A DNA stretch of 25,280 bases, taken from Monoraphidium neglectum (taxonomy: Eukaryota; Chlorophyta; Chlorophyceae; Sphaeropleales; Selenastraceae). Location of the stretch: positions 1 through 25,280 of the forward strand of contig NW_014013194.1 in the NCBI RefSeq assembly GCF_000611645.1, written 5' to 3'. A model generated the notes under the pieces. It saw only the letters and a program-made list of their open reading frames with translations. It was not told the DNA's origin and made no database searches. Made by a program: the position numbers and the translations under genes. Shown here one piece after another: positions 12,401-21,530 of the stretch. Position 1 is the stretch's first letter. Each line of letters opens with the position of its first letter.

Positions 12401-13630
12401 AACCCGTTGCGTCTGGACAGGGGCAGTGCAGCCAGCAATGCAGCCCACCGTAGAAGATGGGCAGCCACCGCGCGATCCACGTCAGCGCAGGCCCGTAAAA
12501 CTCTGTCAGCTTCTCAGATGACTCGTCGTCCAGCGCTGCCAGCAGCCCCACCACCAGGAACATGCCCACCAGGGAGCTGGGGAAGGCCACGCCAGCCTGC
12601 ATGTGATGCGGATTCAATACACAGAAGTGATAAGGTCGCCAGAGCCGAGCACGACTTTAACCCGTAAACACGACTGCTGGGCTTGGTTTGACTGCCGAGA
12701 AGCTTCACGGGTCCGGCCGTGGCTGCTTCAGTCATCCCAGCAGATCGCATGCGTCAGGCAGCGGCTCTCTCACGCAGCGGCCGCATGCCCCGCATGGCTG
12801 CGGGTGGCATTTCCTGTCGGCTTCATCAGTCCACAACCGCATGTGGAGTCGTTGAACAGCCCACCTGCACCAAGCCACTCTTGATGGCCAGGTTGAGGCC
12901 ATACAAGGACCCCAGCCCGGCCCACAGCTGCGCGTACTCCGCAGCCGCCCCTCCCAACACCTCTGGAAGCCCGGCCGGCGCCGCCGGCTGCACGCCAGGC
13001 GCCTCTGCAGACACAACAGCCGCTGCCATGTCCTGCATGGCAAGCGACGTGTCATCGCGTCATTTGCCTGGTCGGCTGCAGTAAAGGGCCAGCCCACTGC
13101 GTAGTGGGCTGGTATACAGTTATGCAGGCAAAGCGGCTAGCTTTCGGCTAGCAAAGCGGGCTCCAGGCATACCGCTTCAAGGGCGTCGTCTTTGGACAAC
13201 TGCCTCTCCTTGGCTGCTGGCGGCAGCGTGGCCGTTTCCACGGAGCCTGGCAATATGACAACATCGGCATGTAGTGGTCGTTCATTGGGATTTGATTCAT
13301 TACCGAGCAAGCAACACCCAGGGCGGAGTGGTTTGGGCTTGGCATGATGTAGGTGGGTTGATGCGCGTGCGCTGGCTGTCAGCGCCCGCATGGCTACTGC
13401 TGCACCGCAAGAGCACTGCGCCAAACAACACAATAAGCGAGCAAGACCACTTTACTGTGCACCAAGCCCAACGCCGCAGGCAAGAGGTAGCACTTCAGGC
13501 GCGTGGTAGCACGTGGGGCCTCACCTCTGCCGCTGCGCGTCAGTACCACTGAGCGGCGCGTCCTGCTCCACCCAGCGGCTGACCAGCCATGGTTGCGCGC
13601 CAATTTAGCGCTCGAGTGAGCCTTTTGCAT
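9435..13630 (-). CDS. PLGG1: Plastid glycolate/glycerate translocator, LrgA-LrgB fusion (PLGG1 type)
   Basis: Exons (descending): 13630-13525, 13246-13173, 13032-12865, 12596-12449, 12219-12175, 11907-11777, 11496-11206, 10777-10579, 10285-10167, 9930-9872, 9609-9435. Phases agree throughout and give 504 residues, close to plant PLGG1 (about 510). Role (family knowledge): inner chloroplast-envelope exchange of glycolate and glycerate in photorespiration. The N-terminus is basic and Ser/Arg-rich, like a transit peptide. The LrgA-like part (about 100-190) has GVAFPSSLVGMFLVVGLL and WLPIFYVPSLVTLPL. The LrgB-like part (about 225-504) has GDLLMSFLGVVIISFGFR, IPRSVTVALAVPIAQQLDAP and DTIARGLSAAATAGGLGTAS followed by KEPEALPYCALSYAL, a strong family signature. 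Many hydrophobic segments fit about 12 membrane helices. The first two exons (residues 1-60) rest only on splice and phase fit; an in-frame stop just upstream of the third exon means translation must enter through a splice site or begin at the ATG at 13038. Confidence 0.87.
10792..10803. repeat. G12 homopolymer (C12 on the coding strand) in a PLGG1 intron
   Basis: Twelve consecutive G. On the transcribed strand it is a C tract starting 13 nt upstream of the acceptor AG at 10779-10778, where a polypyrimidine tract is expected. Length is prone to sequencing and replication slippage. Confidence 0.9.
13089..13112. repeat. Perfect 10-bp inverted repeat with 4-nt loop
   Basis: CCAGCCCACT, a GCGT loop, then AGTGGGCTGG. 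It lies in the predicted second intron of the PLGG1-type gene (13172-13033). It would form a stable hairpin in DNA or RNA. No T-run follows on either strand and no gene ends here, so it is unlikely to be a terminator. Confidence 0.85.
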
Positions 13631-14544
13631 ATCTTCCCGAAGGCGAGCCTTTGGCTCTGTTGGCCGAGACGGCCTCCTCTATGGTCTGCCGCGCGACGAC
13701 ACCGCGGGGATCGCTGCCGACGATGCTTAAATGGTCACATGTACTCCCAATTGTTTCGCTGCATGCACATTGACCATGGGCATCCTGTCGTCACCCGCTT
13801 GGCGCGTGCATTGTCACCGGGTGCGATCTGCGCCAGGGCCGGGCACCAGGTCCAAGTGGCGCACCTGGCAGTGCTCGATAACGTCTCGAGACATTCTCTG
13901 CAATTGTAGTGGCACCCGGCATAAAGGTCGGCCCTGCAGGCAGCCCCAGGTGGGGTTGACTTTCGCCCGCTGCGGTCAAGCGATGGTGCAAACGAAGCGC
14001 TTTTTGCGACAGGGATCTGCCGCAGAACGTGCAATTGGTTGAGCAGGTCATGAATGTTGAATGCATGGTTCCTGTATCATGGACGTTGCTCCACAGCCCG
14101 CATGCCGAACCCTTCTCCCGAGCCCTGGCTTTTGTTGGTCATCGAGTAAATGTCCAATGTGTGCACTTCAACAAGGATGAGACTTCACTTTGAAGCTGAT
14201 GCGGGATCGTTGTGCGATGCGCCACGGGTGAAGCCGTGGTGCCGCCGCAGCCGCTTCTGCTGCCACGCTGTGCTGTGCTGTGCTGTGCCATGCCATGCTG
14301 TGCACCGTGCATATACCATTTGGTCGCCATGTCAGCAAGCCAAAGTCAAACACCTCCTCGTTGCTCCTCGCAGCGATGCCAACCACGAGGTGCGATGCTG
14401 GAGTTGCAGGAGCGCCGGCCGGCGCTGTGACGCAGGTGTGCTTTTTCCGGTTCTCCATTTCTAGCAGTGTGACACGGGCGCTGTTCGTGCACATTCCTGT
14501 GCTGAAGGCAGCAAAACATGGCTCCATGTCTCATCCGGGAGCAC
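13631..14544. other. Intergenic, no gene recognised
   Basis: This is the 5' flank of the PLGG1-type gene (minus) and the upstream flank of the WD40 pseudogene (plus). Open frames here are short, biased in composition and without recognisable motifs. A run of TGTGC/TGCCA-type short repeats sits at about 14260-14310. Upstream exons of the WD40 gene could lie here but I could not identify them. Confidence 0.4.
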
Positions 14545-15087
14545 CCCTGCAATGTGGACAGGCTCCATGAGGCCAACGCAGGAGTTCTGCAGCTGAGGGT
14601 GGCGCAGCTGCCCGGCGCGACCCTCGTCTAGTGAGTGGCAGGGGTGCGGCCAGCTGGCAAGAAAGGGCGGCCGTCAAACACCTCTGGCGAAGGGGGACTC
14701 AGTACCCTGTCCAGCCGCCAGCGTCGTTGCTTGCGAGCGCGCAGGCCGGTGCCAGGCCCCTGCTGTGCCGCCCTCGACGCTCGTGTTGTGCTGGTCCCTG
14801 CACCTCCCGGGCATCGCGAACCCAGCTGGCCCCCCTGGAGGTCCTGGGCTGCCGGGCCCTGCCCAGCGCAGGCATCAGCAATGTGGCAATCAAGCGCGAC
14901 GCCGGCTTTGCCGCGACGGCGCACTGAGACTGTCGCGTGCGGATGTGGCACGCGCGGAAGCGGGCGATGCTGGCGGTGCTGCGGTACCACTCAAAGACGG
15001 CGGCGGCGGTGGCGCTCGGGGGCGTGAGTGGGAGGCTGCTGGCGACGGGCGGCAGGCACGGCGGAGTGGCGGTGTGGTCGGTCTACG
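14545..15087 (+). pseudogene. WD40 protein remnant, GNB1L / ASTRA-associated protein 1 type
   Basis: Two stretches resemble GNB1L-type WD40 proteins. About 14545-14631 encodes RLHEANAGVLQLRVAQLPGA, like the H..GAGVL..LP segment of the second repeat, and then hits TAG. About 14830-15087 encodes ISNVAIKRDAGFAATAH, an in-frame TGA (14925-14927), then RVRMWHARKRAMLAVLRYHS and GRLLATGGRHGGVAVWSVY. The family C-terminus reads ...ATAGWDHR(I/V)RV.H......LAVL.+H...LA+GS.DG...LWS+Y, so the TGA stands where Trp is expected (TGG to TGA). The link between the two parts (14632-14830) gives no clear repeats, which suggests a deletion or frameshift. The GTATGC after the last Tyr could be an old splice donor. 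Family role: chromatin/TTI2-PIKK-associated scaffold. This copy appears dead. An unspliced or misassembled real gene is the alternative. Confidence 0.55.
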
Positions 15088-15801
15088 GTATGCTGCACCG
15101 CACGCAGGGGGGGGAGACGGGTGAACTGTTGTTTGCTTATATCCTGTTGCCGTGGCGGCGGCTCCGATTTTTTACATGCGGCATGTGTTGTGTTCGTTAT
15201 GCATTTGGACAGTCCTGTTGTTTGAGCAGAGGTTGCTCGTTTTGAAACGCCTTGCCTCGTCTATGCCTCGTGGGACCCTCTGCGGTGCATGAATACAGGA
15301 TATGACTGTTACACAGACCCCGCGATCGCCCGCTTCTGGAGCCATCCAGGCTCATGTGGTTTGACTTTGGATCAAGGATCATAATGCCGTAAAAGCATGT
15401 ACGTCAGTAATTGCATGCAAGCATTTCTCAAAATCCACAGCTTGGCGGCTTTTCACCCTCAGCGCCAACGCGCATGCCTTTAGCCTTGGCTCTTGCGCGC
15501 CGTCAAGCGGCGCACAAACCTGGCCAGGCGGGCGCAACACGCGGCCCGTGCCCTGCCTGACCTGCGGTATGAGCCTGGTGGCCGTCCGCCCTCGGCGCCC
15601 ACATGCGCTGCATGCCTACAGCTTGCACGGTGTGCGGCCTGCACGCGTTGACCAGGACTTAACCTGACACGCCATCAGTCAGCGAGCCGAGATGTCTTGT
15701 GTCTTTCCGCGCTAAAGCGCTTGTTGGAACTCGCTGTTGCGTGTGCCTGAAGAGACGGCATGCTTTTAACTTCAGCAACCCATTCCTGGCATGTGCCGAC
15801 C
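15088..15801. other. Intergenic between WD40 remnant and EB1-like gene
   Basis: No coding sequence recognised. On the minus strand it should contain the 3'UTR of the EB1-like gene; TGTAA occurs on that strand at 15309-15313 (about 490 nt past the stop) and 15172-15176. A search by eye for an exon with the EB1-homology coiled coil found none. Confidence 0.45.
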
Positions 15802-17194
15802 TCAGCCACCCCCCTCGGCCAAGCTGGGTGCGGAGGCGGCGCCGCTGCCGCGCACGTCTCCGGTCTTGCAGAGCGCTCTGCGAGCGGCGGCGTCGTAGTC
15901 AGTGATGCCGTCGCCGAGGGTCTGCTGGTCAAAGTACCTCTTGAGCCACTGCAGTGCATAATGAAGCACACGAAAGAGCGAGAGAGCGGAGCTGTGCATT
16001 AGCAAGTAGCAACAGCAGGTTCACCTCATGCGTGGCGCCTAAGGCGCCGCTCTGCTGCCCGCTCGCATGGCCGGCTGCCGCTAATCCGCCACGCCAGCAA
16101 GCAGTACAGCAGCGTTCGGCGGGCCCAATCTAATCGCCTAACACAATGACGCAGCGAGCAGCAACAGCCAGGGGCCACACGCCCAGCACTCAACACATAC
16201 AACACTAACACACAAGGACACAGGCACACACCTGCATGAACTCCATGCTATCCATCAGCCGCCCCTTGATCAACTTGGACACGTCTACGGGCTGCATGCC
16301 CACAGCGGCAACCACCGAGCGTGCAGCCGCGCAGAGGGTCAGGGGAGCCGGGGGCCATCACGCAGCGCTAGCCGACTCGCAGCGCTGGCGCACGATGCAG
16401 GATGCCCACCGTCCACTCATGTAAAAAAGCTGCCCTTTCTGCTGCCAGGGGTTTTGCTGCCAGGTCACGCAAGCCACGCTGGCGCGGCACCGTCTCTGTG
16501 GGTCCTGAATCGGGCGCTTTAGGGAACGCACCTTGTCAATGCCCAGGTTTGTGAAGACCTCCTGCAGCACCTTGTAGTTGGTGAGGCACTCATATTCAGT
16601 CTTGGCGTTGAAGTCCACCTGCACAATCAATCAGCAGCACTTGCCGTCATGGTGAGTAGAGTGTGCCCCGTGGCCGTTCCAGGGACAGAGGGCTCGCCAG
16701 GGGGCCAGGCTCGGCTTGCACACATGGGCCAACACATGCGCTGTGCACCGCAGTCGCAGTTGGAACCAAGCTGCTGTGGGATGTCGGAGTGCATGTGTTC
16801 CTGCTGGTGGCTGCAATCAGCCAATGGGTGTGTCCGAGGTGTCTCCGCAAAAGAGGCGGTCCCGCCGCTGGAGGCGCGGCTGCCGCAGTGTGCGTACCCT
16901 CTTCATAGGCACGACGCCTGGATGCAGTGCATCCATGATCTGGCAAGCAACGGCTCCAGAAGCGGTCTGGCGTGCAAACCAGAGGAAGTGAGAGGCTGCA
17001 GCGTAAGTGCTATGCTCCGCAGCAGTTGGGCAGTGCGCGCAGCTGTTAGTGACACAGTGAGCGCGACGATGCAATGCGCCCGGCCAAGGGTCCATCCCCA
17101 TCTTCTCCCCTTTTGCACGGACCTCCTCCACTTTTTCGAGTAGCAGGTTCAGCGTCGAGTTGAGCCAACCCAACAGCTCTGTTCGCCCCGCCAT
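15802..17194 (-). CDS. EB1: EB1-like microtubule plus-end protein, calponin-homology domain only
   Basis: Exons (descending): 17194-17123, 16966-16898, 16618-16532, 16291-16232, 15948-15802 (stop included). All four introns are GT-AG and phase 0; the product is 144 residues. Sequence landmarks follow EB1 in order: MAGRTELLGWLNSTLNLLLE (first CH helix), CQIMDALHPGVVPMKRVDFN (EB1 usually has C..MD...PG.....KV.F), KTEYECLTNYKVLQEVF, VDVSKLIKGRLMDSMEFMQ and WLKRYFDQQ. Role (family knowledge): the CH domain binds the GTP-cap lattice at growing microtubule plus ends. The C-terminal coiled coil and EB1-homology domain of normal EB1 (about 270-290 residues) is missing here; after the CH fold there is only a Gly/Ala/Ser-rich tail. 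Either this is a CH-only paralog, or a donor near GAC|GTGCGC (about 15860) leads to exons I could not find. Start chosen because the CH domain begins directly after it. Confidence 0.8.
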
Positions 17195-17984
17195 TATTAC
17201 GGTATCGTGCTTGACCCAAATCACGGTGTGTATGTGGCAAGCGTGTTGATTGGGTAGATAAGAACCGTTTGTGGCTGTGGCACGAGCCCCCACCGGCGGC
17301 AACTACCGAGAGCTGGACTGGGACCTGGACCCGATCAGCTCGGCACGTCCGGGACACCACCGCCGCTGCGATCCATTGCACTGCTGACATTGCACAGGGT
17401 GCGGCATTGCATTGCAAGCACCTGTGAATTGCCAATGTTCAGGCAAACCTGTTGTTGTCCATTGGAAGTCAAGCGCTGGTGTACGAGCGCAACACTCCGT
17501 TGTGATATGTGGACCACAGCAACAGCTGGCAACGAAGGTTTGTGCCGTGTACACCCAGTTCTTTCGTTGCATATGTGCTGTGCAAGTGGCAGATGAACTC
17601 GTGTACACTTTGACCTGTGCACATTGAAGCATGGAGGAGAGGGCTTGCAACAGCCCTTGATCAAAAGGCCAACCAACTGGCAACTGACGGCAGTGTGAAG
17701 GCGTGCGAGTCCCAGCTCAACTGGATGCTTGCAATGCAGGAAGGCAGAACGTGTTGCCAGATTGGGCAAGAAGGCGGGGATTAGCGAGCCGCGCACATGA
17801 CGCCGCACAAACCAGCAAGATTCTCATTGGTCCAGGTGACCCCCATGCAAATCAGTACAGTAGCCGGCATATAGGAGCGTTCAGGTAGGACTCCCCAACA
17901 CCACCATATTGCGCCATCAAAGGCCGAGATCACAGTTCGACTGGAGCCTCGACTCAGCCCGCAGGCTCCCTTGATTGCTGCGCC
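17195..17984. other. Intergenic, EB1-like promoter side; no gene recognised
   Basis: Less GC-rich than the genes. Open frames on both strands are Cys/His/Thr-rich without motifs and look non-coding. It separates the EB1-like gene from the duplicated BTB-like array. Confidence 0.4.
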
Positions 17985-18262
17985 AACACTGCCAGCCTCG
18001 TCACCCTTCATCCTTTGATAACGAGGCCGGTGGTGTCCCAGGCGTCCCCCCTGCGGCAGGTTGCATGCGCGGTAGGCAAGAATTGCAGGAGCACTTGATG
18101 CGCAGGAAGTGCGACGGCAGCTGCAGTGGCAGCGCGGGCGCGGCGGCAGCGCCCGGCGCCGGCACCTTCAACACCGGCGCTCCTGCTGCCCGCTGCGTGC
18201 TGGCATCCAGAGAGTCCGTGTGTGGCAAGCTCCTCCAAAAAGGAGCGTTTCCGCATATCTGC
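17985..18262 (-). pseudogene. Inverted, decayed N-terminal fragment of the BTB-like family
   Basis: Read leftwards from 18256, MRKRSFLEELATHG matches the start of the neighbouring ORF (TRKRSLVNVLASDE). After an Ala/Pro-rich stretch, ALPAHQVLLQF matches IPAHRELLRF, and RRGDAWDTTGLVIKG matches PPGDTWDISSLVIDG. Then comes TGA where the intact copies have Gln, followed by RVTRL as in QRVTRP. Similarity stops there. Between the matched blocks the spacing and frame differ from the intact copies. It is therefore a truncated copy pointing away from the intact gene at 18803. Confidence 0.7.
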
Positions 18263-18543
18263 ACTTTGTGGGCTGGTATGCGGGTCTGCGAGAGGGCCTC
18301 AGGCTTGGTGTGATGGGCACAGGCAAGTCCGCATACAGTATGGTGAGTGCGGCCCCTTTGTGCTGGGGTGTGCGGTATGCGCCATGGAGATCATCTTGCG
18401 CTCCTGTTGCACGTTGCATCATATATCACCCCGTTCGCCCTGTGCTGCCACTCCTGCTGCTGTCGCTCTTGCTGACCTCGTCCTTTCCTAACACGACACG
18501 GCGGTCATCAGGGCAGCGCGGCGTGCGGCTTGGTCGTTCAAAG

Positions 18544-18549
18544 TATAAA
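18544..18549 (+). promoter_or_regulatory. Possible TATA box (TATAAA) of BTB-like copy 1
   Basis: TATAAA lies about 94 bp upstream of the 21-nt putative exon and 254 bp upstream of the start codon. No equivalent was found at the same place in copy 2, so this is weak evidence. Confidence 0.22.
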
Positions 18550-18642
18550 CGCCGCGGTAACCCTTCGTAGTCCAGCAGCCTGAAGCAACTTCACTGGGAG
18601 GGATCTTGCACCCTGATCTTGCTTGTGTCCACATCTCTGCAG

Positions 18643-18663
18643 GACTTCAGCAAAAAAACACAG
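18643..18663 (+). other. Putative 21-nt 5' exon of BTB-like copy 1
   Basis: The block has CTGCAG before it and GTGGGC after it and is 21 nt long in both copies. It could be joined to an acceptor CAG at 18794-18796, seven bases before the ATG at 18803. It may be a 5'UTR exon; the joined frame is also open (DFSKKTQAS before Met), so an N-terminal extension is possible. Confidence 0.35.
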
Positions 18664-18802
18664 GTGGGCATTCAGAACGCGTGGGCTGTCGAGTACCGTG
18701 GCGCAAGCCACGCAGTGACACGGCGTTCGGAGCAACGCCTCACATCCTGCTACACCACAGCCCAACAGACCCCTACACTGCTCTCGCGACATGCAGGCCA
18801 GC

Positions 18803-20077
18803 ATGTCATCCGCCAACACACGGAAGCGTTCGCTGGTGAACGTTCTGGCCAGCGACGAGCCAACGCTCTGGATACAGCTCGCAGAGGACACCGCAGCCGA
18901 CGGCGCCAGCTGCGACAGTGCAGCCGACGGCGCCGCTCCGGCGCCTGCGCCGCCGCAGCAGCCGCCGACACGCATCCCCGCGCATCGCGAGTTGCTGCGA
19001 TTCAACTGCACCTGGATCCGTGACTTGCCGCCGGGGGACACTTGGGACATCAGCAGCCTGGTCATTGACGGCCAGCGGGTGACGCGGCCGATGTTGGTCG
19101 CCTGGCTCGGGGCCGTGTACGCTGGCTCGACCTACTGGGGCGACACCGGCGTCCCGCCGGCCGAGGAGGGCGAGGTGGACGGGGTCCTGCTGCTGCGGTT
19201 TGCTGACGCCGTGGGCAGCAGCATCCGCGTCGTGCGTGAGTGCTACGCGACTTGCAGGGAGCAGCTGGCCAGGTTGGAGGTGCTGGTGAATGGGGAGCGC
19301 ACACGCTTGAAGCTGGACGGCAGATTCTACAACTTTCAGTTCCACAATCGCAGCTTGGCCCTCGTCGAAGGCACCTTCGTCATGAAGAGAGTGATTGCAG
19401 AGCTGCCCCTCAGAGATCCCGACGCGGACGCCGCTCAGGTCGATTATGATGTTGACAGGGCCGTGGCAGAGCTGCAGCGGAACCTGGCAGCTCAGCTGGA
19501 GCGGCTGCTGCACATCGCGTACAGCCTGGGGCTCGGAGAGCTGCAGGCGCGCGTTCACAACTTCATACACGCCAACGTGGAGATGCAGGTGGCAGAGGGC
19601 GAGGAGCTGCAGGGGCTGCTGCCCGTGGACTTGCTGCGGGATGCGGTGTATTCTGAGCGCGTCATGGCGGCGGTGGACAGGCGGACGCTTAAGGACGCGT
19701 TGCTGCAGTGCGTGCTGTGGGTGCCGTGCGACCTATCACGCGCGGACGGGCTGTTTGGAGACGCACCGAGCGCCACAGTCACAGTTGCGGGGGACGGCCG
19801 TGCCGCGGGTGGTGGCGCTGGCAACCAGGGTGGCGGCCAGGGCGCTGGCGGTGGCGGCCTCGAATTCGATGACCATGGGGTCGCGCAGCCCGCGTGGCGC
19901 CGCACCACCGTGGAGGGTGTGCTGCAGCATGACTATCACGGCACACACGCGGCCACAAGGCTCAATCTGCAGTTCAAGTTGGGGGAGGGGCGGTGCGACA
20001 TACGCGATCCCCGCAGCCACCTCGATGGGAGAAATCTGCCTGCCACTATCATGCTGGGAATGCGCCTGAAACAGTGA
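18803..20077 (+). CDS. BTB-like protein of unknown function, tandem copy 1
   Basis: Uninterrupted ORF of 424 residues from the ATG shared with copy 2 (an ATG 12 nt upstream at 18791 is in frame but overlaps a likely splice acceptor). Residues 57-110 look like a BTB/POZ core: IPAHRELLRF (the usual AH...L motif), WDISSLVIDGQRV, then WLGAVYAG; LLLRFADAVGSS (129-140) fits the later BTB helices. A helical region with ELQRNLAAQLERLLHIAYSL and LQARVHNFIHANVEMQ follows, which may act like a BACK-type segment. A Gly-rich linker (about 330-352) leads to a conserved tail with GEGRCDI and NLPATIMLGMRL. BTB proteins often dimerise or serve as Cul3 adaptors; that role is only inference here. The protein is strongly similar to copy 2 along its whole length. 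Ala/Pro-rich residues 31-57 are probably disordered. Confidence 0.78.
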   Translation: MSSANTRKRSLVNVLASDEPTLWIQLAEDTAADGASCDSAADGAAPAPAPPQQPPTRIPAHRELLRFNCTWIRDLPPGDTWDISSLVIDGQRVTRPMLVAWLGAVYAGSTYWGDTGVPPAEEGEVDGVLLLRFADAVGSSIRVVRECYATCREQLARLEVLVNGERTRLKLDGRFYNFQFHNRSLALVEGTFVMKRVIAELPLRDPDADAAQVDYDVDRAVAELQRNLAAQLERLLHIAYSLGLGELQARVHNFIHANVEMQVAEGEELQGLLPVDLLRDAVYSERVMAAVDRRTLKDALLQCVLWVPCDLSRADGLFGDAPSATVTVAGDGRAAGGGAGNQGGGQGAGGGGLEFDDHGVAQPAWRRTTVEGVLQHDYHGTHAATRLNLQFKLGEGRCDIRDPRSHLDGRNLPATIMLGMRLKQ

Positions 20078-20669
20078 ATTTTCCTGGCACCAGGCTGATC
20101 TGAGTGCATCTGCCCCTTTACATGACTGCTCCACTTTGCCTGTGCTGCGCATGAGCTTGTGATTGAGCCGCTCACTATCGTGCGGCTGCCATAGGCCCGA
20201 TGGACTTGCGCCGTATTTTATAAGTTGAGGAGTGCATCTTGGGCAGCTTGTTTACGATTTACATGCGACCTACCAATATTGATGCACACGCTCATAGTTT
20301 GACCCGTTGCTAGAATGGGAACGTCACCTGCATTTACGCTCATATCTGGATGCCTTAAGCAGCAGCGCCATGTCTCAGCCCAGAACCACTTCTATAGGGC
20401 CATGGCAAGAGCGTGCCCACGAGCATGATAAAACCGTAGACTTCGACCCAACTCAAGCATCTGGAAGTGTCTGCAATCCAAAGCACACACAGACGACTTG
20501 TGTGGGTGGTTCTCAGCTCAGCAACCAAAACAAGGATGCCCGCGATGCGCAATATGCTGACAGCACCTCGCCCAACCAGGCTGCACTGCACACATTGCAT
20601 ACTTGTCCGTTGTGTGCCGGGCGCCGGCGGCCATGCAGGTGAATCCGCCGTCGGCCGCATCCCCCGCCA
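20078..20669. other. 3' flank of BTB-like copy 1
   Basis: No gene supported. The flank resembles the sequence after copy 2 but has many substitutions and indels. A short frame starting at the ATG near 20370 is open here, while its counterpart in copy 2 (ATG near 23079) stops after about ten codons, so it is probably not coding. No TGTAA signal was seen. Confidence 0.45.
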
Positions 20670-20935
20670 AATAACGAGGCTCGCTGCTGATGTCCCAGGT
20701 GTAGGTCAGCGGCAGGCCTTGTATGCGGGTGGAAACAATCGCTGGAGGTCCCGATGCTCAGAGATGCGTGGCGGCAGCTGTAGTGGCCGCGCGGGCGCGG
20801 CGGCGGCGGCGTCATATGCGCCGTCTGCGTCGGCGCTCGTGGCGCTCCCTGTGAACGATGTCAACATACATGCGCGCGTCGCTGGCGAGCTCCCCCAGCA
20901 GCGAGGGCTTCCCCATTCCAAACGTGTCGGCTAAA
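20670..20935 (-). pseudogene. Inverted, frameshifted N-terminal fragment of the BTB-like family (unit 2)
   Basis: Reading leftwards, ADTFGMGKPSLLGELASDA matches the start of the intact ORFs (NTRKRSLLDVLADDE). In another frame, ADADGAYDAAAAAPARPLQL plus PPRISEHRDLQRLF matches the Ala/Pro stretch and IPAHRELLRF. In a third frame, YTWDISS matches DTWDIS. So it is the same part of the gene as the unit-1 fragment, broken by at least two frameshifts. The breaks differ from those in unit 1, so the decay was at least partly separate. Confidence 0.7.
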
Positions 20936-21361
20936 ATGTGGGCCTGCAATAGGGTGCATCAGGCTTGGTGCAATGGGCACCTGTGTCAAGTCCAAGTGCG
21001 CTAGGGCAGTACGGTATTGGATGTGGGGCGGCCCCACAAGGGCGCACCTGGCTGCCAGAGTATCATGCGCCGTGCAAAGCATATAGCTGTGGCGCTTGTG
21101 TGGCATCAAGGCACGTCCCAATGTGCTGCCATTCCTGTTTATTCCGCATGTTTTCGCGATTGCTGCACTCGCGTCATTTACTGGCGACACCACTCAGCTC
21201 AGCACACGGCTTGTCTGTTATGATATGTATTCACGATCAAAGAGCAGTTCCTCTTAATGATTCAGCATTGTGGAGCAACTGTACTGGGAGTGATTAGGCC
21301 GCCTGAGTGATCTGCCGCCTGATCTTGAATTTACAGGCTTATTTGCTCCACGTCTTTTCAG

Positions 21362-21382
21362 GACTCCAGCTGCGAAACACAG
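21362..21382 (+). other. Putative 21-nt 5' exon of BTB-like copy 2
   Basis: Flanked by TTTTCAG and GTGAGC, same length and similar sequence as the block at 18643. A matching acceptor GTGCAG ends at 21524, seven bases before the ATG. The joined frame is open (DSSCETQDS before Met). Splice-site preservation in two otherwise diverged flanks supports a real exon. Confidence 0.4.
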
Positions 21383-21530
21383 GTGAGCAGTCAAAACTTA
21401 TTGGCTGTTGGTTACCGTGGCACAAGCCGTGCAGCGACGCAGTGATTGGAGTGCCGCACAGCGAGAGCGTGGCACAGCCCTGCACACCAGCCCCCGACCG
21501 ACCCCTCATCACTCTCGCGTGCAGGACAGC

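Larger units (their letters stand above)
17985..20640. repeat. Tandem segmental duplication, unit 1
   Basis: This block aligns by eye, in the same order and orientation, with the block at about 20670-23300. Shared landmarks: the inverted BTB-like fragment; CAGGCTTGGTG near 18300 and 20962; the 21-nt putative exon; the full BTB-like ORF; and downstream words GCGCCGTATT (20208 and 22936), TTTGACCCGTT (20298 and 23010) and CAGCCC plus ACTTCT after an ATG. The ORF start codons are 2728 bp apart. The coding part is much better conserved than the flanks. Confidence 0.8.

Noticed and set aside
14260..14310. TGTGC/TGCCA-rich short repeat as a possible regulatory element
   Set aside because: Only a few imperfect copies. 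Low-complexity sequence explains it.
18313..18342. Short frame MGTGKSAYSM before a GTGAGT donor, resembling a P-loop and a first coding exon of BTB-like copy 1
   Set aside because: The equivalent place in copy 2 loses the pattern, and ten codons are too few to call a nucleotide-binding motif.
18806..19570. 254-codon minus-strand frame antisense to BTB-like copy 1
   Set aside because: It mirrors the sense coding pattern in GC-rich sequence and has no recognisable domain. The corresponding frame in copy 2 is broken.
20371..20642. Possible small plus-strand gene after BTB-like copy 1
   Set aside because: The duplicated counterpart near 23079 stops after about ten codons, so the frame is not conserved.
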